The notes under the pieces are model-generated. The model had not been told where the DNA came from, searched no databases, and worked only from the letters and a program-made list of their open reading frames with translations. Below are positions 1 to 4,734 of a stretch of 7,870 nt of DNA, piece after piece (position 1 is the stretch's first letter; every line of letters starts with the position of its first letter). Made by a program: the position numbers and the translations under genes. This DNA is from Pseudobutyrivibrio sp. (GTDB lineage: Bacteria > Bacillota > Clostridia > Lachnospirales > Lachnospiraceae): assembly GCA_017557715.1 (NCBI GenBank), contig JAFYYE010000177.1, positions 1 through 7,870 on the forward strand, written 5' to 3'.

Positions 1-109
1 AATGAGGATTCTACCGCAACTTGAAGGTATGAGTGGAACACTACATCTAGAAAATTATTCTAGCGCCAGCACAGATATTGTATTTGAAAAGGATTCTGAG
101 GCGGAATAA
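1..109 (+). CDS. C-terminal end of probable cell-division protein FtsQ/DivIB (5' truncated by window edge)
   Basis: An open frame (codons from position 2) enters from the left edge and ends at TAA 107-109, giving 35 visible residues. The tail contains ILPQLEGMSGTLHLENYSS, a pattern that resembles the end of the FtsQ/DivIB beta domain, where a 'G-T-L-x-L' strand is common, followed by an acidic tail. FtsQ/DivIB is a bitopic membrane protein of the divisome that links FtsL/FtsB with septal wall synthesis. Its position just upstream of ftsZ agrees with the division cluster of many Firmicutes. The ATG at position 2 is probably internal, because the family is normally over 200 residues long. With so little sequence visible, the family assignment is an inference supported mainly by context. 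Confidence 0.6.
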   Translation, partial: MRILPQLEGMSGTLHLENYSSASTDIVFEKDSEAE

Positions 110-136
110 AAAATACGTTTTTTTGATAAAAAACGG

Positions 137-165
137 TTGATAAATAGAGTGAAAAAATATAATAT
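137..165 (+). promoter_or_regulatory. Putative sigma-A promoter for ftsZ
   Basis: TTGATA at 137-142 is a good -35 candidate. Downstream lies an AT-rich block with overlapping -10 candidates: TAATAT at 160-165 (17-nt spacer) and TATAAT at 158-163 (15-nt spacer). Either would start transcription about 65 nt before the TTG start of ftsZ. The tract is so AT-rich that chance matches are likely, and read-through from the upstream division gene is also possible because no strong terminator lies between the two genes. Confidence 0.45.
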
Positions 166-200
166 TATATATAGTATTTTGGTATTAGAGAATTTTTTCG

Positions 201-229
201 ACCTCCCGTAGAGGTTTAATAAAAGGAGG
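201..229 (+). promoter_or_regulatory. ftsZ ribosome binding site with an upstream self-complementary element
   Basis: AAGGAGG at 223-229 is a near-perfect Shine-Dalgarno sequence, 8 nt before the TTG start codon, and is the main support for that start. Just upstream, ACCTC (201-205) can pair with GAGGT (211-215) over a 5-nt loop. Alternatively CCTCC (202-206) is exactly complementary to the GGAGG core of the ribosome binding site (225-229). The two pairings exclude each other. Whether this influences translation is unknown; 5-bp helices are weak. Confidence 0.6.
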
Positions 230-237
230 ATAAAGTT

Positions 238-1458
238 TTGATTAACATTACGACTGACGAGACAGGGGCTCCTGTCAGAATCATTGTTGTGGGCGTAGGC
301 GGCGCCGGCAATAATGCAGTAAAGCGTATGGTTGAAGAGGGTATTGGGGGAGTTGAGTTTATTGGAATCAACACTGATAAGCAGGCGTTGGATTTATGTA
401 AGGCGCCTACTCTTTTAGCTATAGGTGAGAAAACAACAGGTGGTAAGGGCGCAGGCGCTAATCCAGAGGTTGGTATGAAGTCAGCTGAAGAAAGCGCTGA
501 GGATATTTCAGCAGCTATTAAGGGCTCTGATATGGTATTCATCACATGTGGTATGGGTGGTGGTACTGGTACAGGTGCTGCACCAGTTGTTGCTAGAATC
601 GCAAAGGAACAGGGTATCCTTACAGTAGGTATTGTTACAAAGCCTTTCCAGTTTGAAGGAAAGCCTCGTATGAACAATGCCCTTAATGGTATTGAAAGAT
701 TGAAGGAGAATGTTGATACTCTTATTGTTATTCCTAATCAGAAGCTTGTTGAAATCTGCAACAAGTCAATGGGAATCGGCGAGAGCTTCCGCATGGCAGA
801 TCAGGTGCTTCACCAGTCTGTTCAGGGTATCACAGATCTCATTACTAAGAATTCACTTATTAACTTAGACTTCGCAGATGTTCAGACTGTTATGAAGGAT
901 AAGGGATTAGCACACGTAGGTATCGGTTCTGCTAAGGGTGATGAGAAGGCTCTTGAGGCTGTTAAGGCGGCTGTTGCTTCTCCACTTCTTGAGACAAGCA
1001 TCCAGGGTGCTACAGATGTTATCGTTAATATCTGTGGTGATGTTGGACTTAACGATGCTAACGAAGCTACATCTTACGTTCAGGATATGACAGGCGCAGA
1101 TGCAAATATCATCCTTGGTATCACAGTTGATGAGACTATGGATGACGAAGTATCTGTTACAGTTATCGCTACAGGTCTTGGTGAGCCAGTTTCTACACCA
1201 GTAGGTGCATTCCGCAATTCTGCAGGTATGGTTTACAATGCACAGCCTAGACAGTCTAGCGCAGATATTCTTGCTAGCATGCAGCGTACATCAGCTCCAG
1301 CTGGTCAGGCAGGCGTGACAAATCCTACACCAGTAGTTAACAGACCTATCACACCTACACCAGTTCAGAAGACTGTTACACCAGTGGCACCTACAGAGAG
1401 CTCAGTTCCAGAGCTCAACATCAAGATGCCAGACTTCATGAGCTCAATCAAGAAATAA
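238..1458 (+). CDS. ftsZ: Cell division protein FtsZ
   Basis: FtsZ is the tubulin-like GTPase that polymerises into the cytoplasmic Z ring and recruits the divisome. The 406-residue product is of typical length. Visible motifs are the nucleotide-binding GGAGNNAV (21-28), the tubulin signature GGGTGTG (107-113), and the T7 loop NLDFADV (209-215), whose Asp211 and Asp214 complete the active site of the neighbouring subunit. From about residue 330 the chain becomes a Pro/Thr/Ser/Gln-rich linker, and it ends with a conserved C-terminal peptide (around MPDFM, 397-401) of the type that docks FtsA, SepF and similar partners. The TTG start at 238 is preferred because it has a strong AAGGAGG at 8 nt and because the next in-frame ATG (residue 31) would remove the first GTP-binding loop. 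The gene follows a probable ftsQ and ends at a hairpin terminator. Codon use looks optimised, as expected for an abundant protein. Confidence 0.98.
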   Translation: MINITTDETGAPVRIIVVGVGGAGNNAVKRMVEEGIGGVEFIGINTDKQALDLCKAPTLLAIGEKTTGGKGAGANPEVGMKSAEESAEDISAAIKGSDMVFITCGMGGGTGTGAAPVVARIAKEQGILTVGIVTKPFQFEGKPRMNNALNGIERLKENVDTLIVIPNQKLVEICNKSMGIGESFRMADQVLHQSVQGITDLITKNSLINLDFADVQTVMKDKGLAHVGIGSAKGDEKALEAVKAAVASPLLETSIQGATDVIVNICGDVGLNDANEATSYVQDMTGADANIILGITVDETMDDEVSVTVIATGLGEPVSTPVGAFRNSAGMVYNAQPRQSSADILASMQRTSAPAGQAGVTNPTPVVNRPITPTPVQKTVTPVAPTESSVPELNIKMPDFMSSIKK

Positions 1459-1476
1459 TTAAATTATAAGCATATT

Positions 1477-1506
1477 AAAAGTCACCTCATAAGAGGTGAC
1501 TTTTTT
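1477..1506. terminator. Bidirectional Rho-independent terminator between ftsZ and the potassium-channel gene
   Basis: GTCACCTC (1481-1488) pairs perfectly with GAGGTGAC (1493-1500) over an ATAA loop. The stem is flanked by AAAA on the left and six T on the right, extending the helix. Read on the plus strand it ends ftsZ 18 nt after its stop. Read on the minus strand it gives a hairpin followed by the T run complementary to 1477-1480, just beyond the channel stop codon at 1505-1507. It therefore suits two convergent genes. The minus-strand T run (TTTTAATATG) is shorter, so termination may be weaker in that direction. Confidence 0.9.
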
Positions 1507-2242
1507 ATAACTCATATTTACTCTTTTTCTTTGTAATCTCGGCCATATAAGCTGCTGTAATAATACCAGTCGGTAAAGCAATCACAGCCATTCCCACAAG
1601 TGCAGAAATCATTGTTATAAGTCTACCGACAGGAGTTACAGGATAAATATCTCCGTATCCAATAGTTGTAATTGAAATAGTGGCCCAATACAATGCATCA
1701 AAAAATGTATCAAAAAGATTCGGCTCCAGTTGAAACACAAGCATGGCTGATACAACAATGTAAACAATTATAAGAATTAAAACAGCTAGTAACTGCTTTT
1801 TAACTTTTCTAACTACATTAGCAATAATAATCATTGTTTTAGAGTATCTTACAAGTTTTAATACCCTAAAGACTCTAAATAATCTAAATAACGATATGAT
1901 AGTAGATACTGGTAAGAAGATATACAAGATAGGAGATATTGAAAGTAAATCAAATATTGCCAGAGGAGTAAAAATGTAAGCTATATAAGCTCTGTAATTT
2001 TTATATCCCATCTTATAGTCTGCTGTATATACTCTGGCTATATAGTCTATTATAAAAAGAATGCTTACGATTATGTCGATTAATAGTGTATAGCGATTAT
2101 TGTCCTTTAAAGTCAAAGGAACTAAGCCTATGATTATAGCAACAGTCATTAGCTTATCATAAGCACGGCTTGAAGCATCGCCAATAGAAGATACTTCTAA
2201 CACTTCGTATATACGTCTTTTAAAATCATAGCCGTTTTCCAT
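1505..2242 (-). CDS. Voltage-gated-type potassium channel (six transmembrane segments)
   Basis: The 245-residue protein has the layout of a Kv-type subunit that would form tetramers in the cytoplasmic membrane. Hydrophobic segments fall at about 31-45 (S1), 51-70 (S2, with acidic D66), 94-112 (S3, with D98), 151-171 (S5) and 206-234 (S6). Segment S4 shows a basic residue at every third position (R120, R123, R126, K129, R132), the hallmark of a voltage sensor. The pore loop carries the potassium selectivity filter TIGYGD (193-198). The C-terminus stops about ten residues after S6, so there is no RCK or cyclic-nucleotide domain; gating is presumably by voltage alone. The ATG at 2240-2242 is preceded by AAGGG about 9 nt away and overlaps the stop codon of the upstream small ORF by one base (TAATG), suggesting coupled translation. 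Potassium selectivity is strongly supported; physiological role is unknown. Confidence 0.92.
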   Translation of the reverse strand: MENGYDFKRRIYEVLEVSSIGDASSRAYDKLMTVAIIIGLVPLTLKDNNRYTLLIDIIVSILFIIDYIARVYTADYKMGYKNYRAYIAYIFTPLAIFDLLSISPILYIFLPVSTIISLFRLFRVFRVLKLVRYSKTMIIIANVVRKVKKQLLAVLILIIVYIVVSAMLVFQLEPNLFDTFFDALYWATISITTIGYGDIYPVTPVGRLITMISALVGMAVIALPTGIITAAYMAEITKKKSKYEL

Positions 2243-2400
2243 TAGAAATTACCCTTAATAAATGCAATCACGCCAAGAGCAATCAAACAAATAGCAATAA
2301 TATCACATAAAAACACAAATATTTTTGCCTGCTTTGTATGAGCATCTTCAATTATACCGGAATCACTTATTAATCCCTTGTTAAGTTCTTTATCTTCCAT
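2242..2400 (-). CDS. Small single-span membrane protein coupled to the potassium channel (unknown function)
   Basis: I do not recognise a family. The chosen start at 2398-2400 gives 52 residues. A longer frame begins at 2430, but only the internal ATG has a proper ribosome binding site (GAGGTG on the minus strand at 2406-2411, about 5 nt before the start). The N-terminal half is polar and acidic (MEDKELNKGLISDSG...), and residues 27-48 form one hydrophobic helix (around FVFLCDIIAICLIALGVIAF), ending with a short KGNF tail. The terminal A of its TAA stop is also the first base of the channel ATG, so the two are almost certainly co-transcribed and probably translationally coupled. That arrangement is compatible with an accessory subunit or assembly factor of the channel, but this is inference from position only. 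Confidence 0.72.
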   Translation of the reverse strand: MEDKELNKGLISDSGIIEDAHTKQAKIFVFLCDIIAICLIALGVIAFIKGNF

Positions 2401-2439
2401 GGTACACACCTCGTAGCTACATAATATCATGGCATTGTG

Positions 2440-2470
2440 AACAAATTATAGACAATCTCATAAAGCACAA
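2440..2470 (-). promoter_or_regulatory. Putative promoter for the small membrane protein and potassium channel
   Basis: On the minus strand a perfect TATAAT occurs at 2450-2445, placing a transcription start about 38 nt before the chosen ATG. No good -35 lies at 17 nt; a TTGTGC element sits only 14 nt upstream (2470-2465). The call rests on the -10 match and its position. Confidence 0.42.
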
Positions 2471-2536
2471 GGTATTTCAGCACGAATGAAGGAAGCATTA
2501 GGAGAAACATTGCAATCTGTAAATGAAATTCTTTAA
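2441..2536 (+). other. Short unassigned open stretch between the two divergent promoters
   Basis: The non-coding interval 2401-2920 begins with the leftward promoter and ends with the trp leader. Between them, about 2451-2555 has no recognised element. It contains a short open plus-strand frame ending at TAA 2534-2536, with an in-frame ATG at 2486. The visible residues (ISARMKEALGETLQSVNEIL at the end) look like an amphipathic helical tail, but there is no convincing ribosome binding site and the stretch is far below a normal gene length. It may be gene debris or chance. Confidence 0.2.
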
Positions 2537-2555
2537 ATAATTTTCAGAAAAGCGG

Positions 2556-2584
2556 TTGACAACAAACCTTTTGAATGGTATATT
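2556..2584 (+). promoter_or_regulatory. Sigma-A promoter of the tryptophan operon
   Basis: A perfect -35 TTGACA (2556-2561) is followed by a 17-nt spacer and TATATT (2579-2584). The -10 is preceded by TGG (2576-2578), an extended -10 element. A start near 2591 would yield a leader of about 330 nt carrying the T-box. With a near-consensus promoter, regulation is expected to act mainly at the downstream leader; no operator-like palindrome is apparent over the promoter. Confidence 0.85.
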
Positions 2585-2590
2585 TACTTC

Positions 2591-2884
2591 AATTTAATAA
2601 CACTTTAAACCGATGAAGGAGAGGAGTACCTCTTCATGATGTCTAAGAGAGAGCTGCGATGGTGGGATGCAGTAGGATAGTGATTAGGGAATGGACTCCA
2701 GAGGGCGTGAGGAAATAGCGTAAGCTAAAGTATTGCACGACGGAAGGCACTCGTTAGTTGCCAGGGATATGATGGTATCCTGTAAGCGCATAAGCTTAGC
2801 TTATGAATTCAAGGTGGCACCGCGGAAAAGAATTTTCGTCCTTGATAGAAACTATTAAAAATGGTTTCTATCGAGGACTTTTTT
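2591..2884 (+). promoter_or_regulatory. Tryptophan-specific T-box leader
   Basis: T-box leaders are cis-acting RNAs that bind a specific tRNA and read its aminoacylation. The signature AAGGTGGCACCGCGG is present at 2811-2825. Stem I begins around GATGAAGGAGAGGAG (2613-2627), has AGAGAG (2647-2652 region) and a distal hairpin CTGC/GCAG. The 3' side contains GGAATGGACTCCAGAG, where the codon after GAA is TGG (2692-2694), the expected specifier for tRNA-Trp. The bulge TGGC (2815-2818) would pair with the GCCA end of a tRNA whose discriminator base is G, as is usual for bacterial tRNA-Trp, so the two contact sites agree. A perfect hairpin CATAAGC/GCTTATG (2789-2805) just before the T-box fits stem III. 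In the antiterminator AAGG (2811-2814) would pair with CCTT (2840-2843), which overlaps the terminator's 5' arm. Uncharged tRNA-Trp should therefore promote read-through into trpD. Confidence 0.95.
2838..2884 (+). terminator. Conditional terminator of the tryptophan T-box
   Basis: GTCCTTGATAGAAAC (2838-2852) pairs with GTTTCTATCGAGGAC (2864-2878) over an 11-nt loop, with one G-U pair in 15, followed by six T (2879-2884). Its 5' arm shares CCTT (2840-2843) with the antiterminator helix, so the two structures exclude each other. This is the switch through which the T-box controls the operon. Confidence 0.93.
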
Positions 2885-2905
2885 ATTCCAAAAAGTCCTC
2901 GATAG
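2868..2905 (+). repeat. Perfect 16-bp inverted repeat overlapping the terminator's 3' arm
   Basis: CTATCGAGGACTTTTT (2868-2883) is the exact reverse complement of AAAAAGTCCTCGATAG (2890-2905), with a 6-nt loop. The left arm is the 3' arm of the T-box terminator plus its T run. The right arm repeats the terminator's 5' arm (GTCCTTGATAG at 2838-2848 versus GTCCTCGATAG at 2895-2905, one mismatch). In read-through mRNA this hairpin would form in place of the terminator hairpin and would end 2 nt before the trpD ribosome binding site (AAGGGAG, 2908-2914). Confidence 0.85.
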
Positions 2906-2920
2906 GGAAGGGAGACAGAC

Positions 2921-3994
2921 ATGATTAAAGAAGCTATTGTAAAAATTGTAAACAAAGAGGATCTTACTTATGAGGAAGCCTACACAGTGATGAATGAGAT
3001 AATGAATGGCGATACATCACAGACTCAGAACGCCGCGTTCCTGGCAGCGCTTTCTACAAAAAGTGCAAAGGCTGAGACAACAAATGAAATCGCTGGTTGT
3101 GCTACCGCAATGAGAGAGCACGCTATGAAGGTTGAGACAGGAATGGATGTTTTTGAAATCGTAGGAACTGGTGGAGACAATGCTCACAGCTTTAATATCT
3201 CAACAACTTCTGCAATTGTTGCTGCCGCTGGTGGAATGAAGGTTGCAAAGCATGGAAACAGAGCAGCATCTTCTCTTTGTGGAACAGCTGATTGTCTTGA
3301 AGCACTTGGAGTTAATATTCAGCAGGATCCAGATAAGTGTGTTGAGCTTCTTGATAAAGTTGGAATGTGTTTCTTCTTTGCTCAGAAGTATCACACCTCA
3401 ATGAAGTATGTAGGAGCAATCAGAAAAGAGCTTGGATTCAGAACAGTATTTAACTTTTTAGGACCACTTACAAATCCAGCAACTCCTTCAATGCAGTTAC
3501 TAGGTGTCTATGATGAATATCTTGTAGAGCCACTTGCTCAGGTACTTACAAGTTTGGGTGTGAAGCGAGGCATGGTTGTATACGGACAGGATAAATTGGA
3601 TGAGATTTCAATGAGTGCACCTACAAAGGTTTGCGAAATCAACGACGGCAAGTACAGAACATACACAATCCAGCCTGAGAATTTCGGATTCAATACTTGT
3701 ACAAAGGAAGATTTAAAGGGTGGCACCCCAGAAGAAAATGCAAAAATTACAAGAGATATATTAAATGGAGCAAAGGGACCAAAGAGAGATGCAGTTCTTA
3801 TGAACGCTGGAGCAGCACTTTATATTGGTGGCAAGGCAAGCACATTTGCAGATGGCATAAAGCTTGCAGCTGAGATAATTGATTCTGGCAAGGCTCTTGA
3901 AACATTGGAGAAGTTTATTTTAGTCAGCAATGAGATAAAGGCAGGAGAAGTTGATGAACATACTACAGCAGCTAGGGTCCCACGCGAAGCATAG
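2921..3994 (+). CDS. trpD: Anthranilate phosphoribosyltransferase
   Basis: TrpD transfers phosphoribose from PRPP to anthranilate, the second step of tryptophan synthesis, in the cytoplasm. The 357-residue product shows the PRPP-binding GTGGD (82-86), NIST (92-95), KHGNR (110-114), the anthranilate-site stretch with R168 and R174 followed by a FNFLGPLTNP motif (177-186), and the metal-binding D227-E228 in LDEIS. The ATG at 2921 follows AAGGGAG with a 6-nt spacer. It is the first gene after the T-box, whereas trpE and trpG usually come first. TrpD proteins are commonly about 335-345 residues; here the last ~15 residues (after about position 340) extend into the start of trpC, with a 41-nt out-of-frame overlap, and may not be structurally important. 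The protein contains no tryptophan. Not fused to TrpG, unlike enterobacterial TrpD. Confidence 0.97.
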   Translation: MIKEAIVKIVNKEDLTYEEAYTVMNEIMNGDTSQTQNAAFLAALSTKSAKAETTNEIAGCATAMREHAMKVETGMDVFEIVGTGGDNAHSFNISTTSAIVAAAGGMKVAKHGNRAASSLCGTADCLEALGVNIQQDPDKCVELLDKVGMCFFFAQKYHTSMKYVGAIRKELGFRTVFNFLGPLTNPATPSMQLLGVYDEYLVEPLAQVLTSLGVKRGMVVYGQDKLDEISMSAPTKVCEINDGKYRTYTIQPENFGFNTCTKEDLKGGTPEENAKITRDILNGAKGPKRDAVLMNAGAALYIGGKASTFADGIKLAAEIIDSGKALETLEKFILVSNEIKAGEVDEHTTAARVPREA

Positions 3995-4733
3995 AGTAGG
4001 GGAAGCAAAAAAATATAAATCACTGGAAGAAGTAAAGAAAGAAGCTTTGATGCTTCCGAAAGGAAAGTTTGAATTTGAGGAGGCATTAAAGAAACCAGGA
4101 ATTAGCTTTATATGTGAATGCAAGAAGGCTTCCCCATCAAAGGGAATCATAGCTGAACAGTTTGATTATTTAAAGATTGCTAAGGAATATGAAGAGGCTG
4201 GCGCAGATTGCATCTCAGTACTTACGGAACCGAAGTGGTTTTTAGGTAGTGATGAATATCTTAGAGAAATAGCAAACACAGTGAATATCCCATGTATCAG
4301 AAAAGATTTCACTGTTGATGAGTACATGATATATGAGGCAAAGCTTCTTGGAGCAAAGGCGGTGCTTTTGATTTGCTCAATCCTGACAGAAGAGCAAATT
4401 AAAGATTATATTCGTATATGCGATACTTTAGGTATTAGTGCATTAGTTGAAGCTCATGATGAAGAGGAAGTAAATACAGCAATTAAAGCAGGAGCAAGAC
4501 TAATAGGTGTTAACAACCGTAATCTTAAGGACTTTTCGGTTGATACAAATAATAGCAGACGATTAAGAGAGTTGATTCCAGATGATGTGATATTTGTATC
4601 TGAAAGTGGTATTAGTGGACCAGAAGATATAGAGCTTTTAAAAGAGGCTAGAGTTGATGCAGTTCTCATAGGCGAGACATTGATGAAAGCAGAGGATAAA
4701 AAGGCAAAGCTTAGAGAGTTAAGAGGAAATTGA
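3954..4733 (+). CDS. trpC: Indole-3-glycerol phosphate synthase
   Basis: TrpC closes the indole ring by decarboxylating 1-(2-carboxyphenylamino)-1-deoxyribulose 5-phosphate. The 259-residue protein is a full-length TIM barrel with the family motifs in order: ECKKASPSKG (55-64; E55 and K57 match catalytic positions), IRKDF (115-119; K117 matches the catalytic lysine), LVEAHDEEE (164-172; E166), GVNNRNL (185-191) and VSESGI (215-220; E217). The ATG at 3954 is chosen because AGGAG (3943-3947) lies 6 nt upstream and the N-terminus (MNILQQLGSHAKHRV) aligns with the usual family start; a TTG one codon earlier is less likely. The start lies inside trpD, giving a 41-nt overlap, and the ribosome binding site is also within trpD coding sequence. 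The gene ends 1 nt before trpFB. Not fused to TrpF, unlike the enterobacterial enzyme. Confidence 0.97.
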   Translation: MNILQQLGSHAKHRVGEAKKYKSLEEVKKEALMLPKGKFEFEEALKKPGISFICECKKASPSKGIIAEQFDYLKIAKEYEEAGADCISVLTEPKWFLGSDEYLREIANTVNIPCIRKDFTVDEYMIYEAKLLGAKAVLLICSILTEEQIKDYIRICDTLGISALVEAHDEEEVNTAIKAGARLIGVNNRNLKDFSVDTNNSRRLRELIPDDVIFVSESGISGPEDIELLKEARVDAVLIGETLMKAEDKKAKLRELRGN

Positions 4734-4734
4734 T

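Noticed and set aside
108..135. AT-rich inverted repeat (CGTTTTTT/AAAAAACG, 116-135) after the upstream division gene as a terminator
   Set aside because: The stem has only one C-G and one G-C pair and no following T run. It is better explained by the base composition of the promoter region.
216..677. Long antisense open frame (153 codons) opposite the start of ftsZ
   Set aside because: It lies fully opposite conserved FtsZ coding sequence, is rich in Pro/Ala/Ser as expected for a reversed GTPase motif region, and has no ribosome binding site. It is a shadow of ftsZ.
2401..2430. Longer 62-residue form of the small membrane protein
   Set aside because: The start at 2430 lacks a ribosome binding site, and the GAGGTG sequence that serves the internal ATG lies inside the extra codons.
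2613..2655. GAG-rich leader segments as TRAP binding sites, or a Trp-codon leader peptide attenuator
   Set aside because: There are too few regularly spaced GAG/TAG triplets for TRAP and no short ORF with paired Trp codons. The T-box signature, TGG specifier and TGGC bulge explain the leader fully.
3200..4150. Several minus-strand open frames across trpD and trpC (and others across trpFB and trpA)
   Set aside because: All lie opposite strongly conserved enzyme genes, lack ribosome binding sites and show no recognisable motifs.
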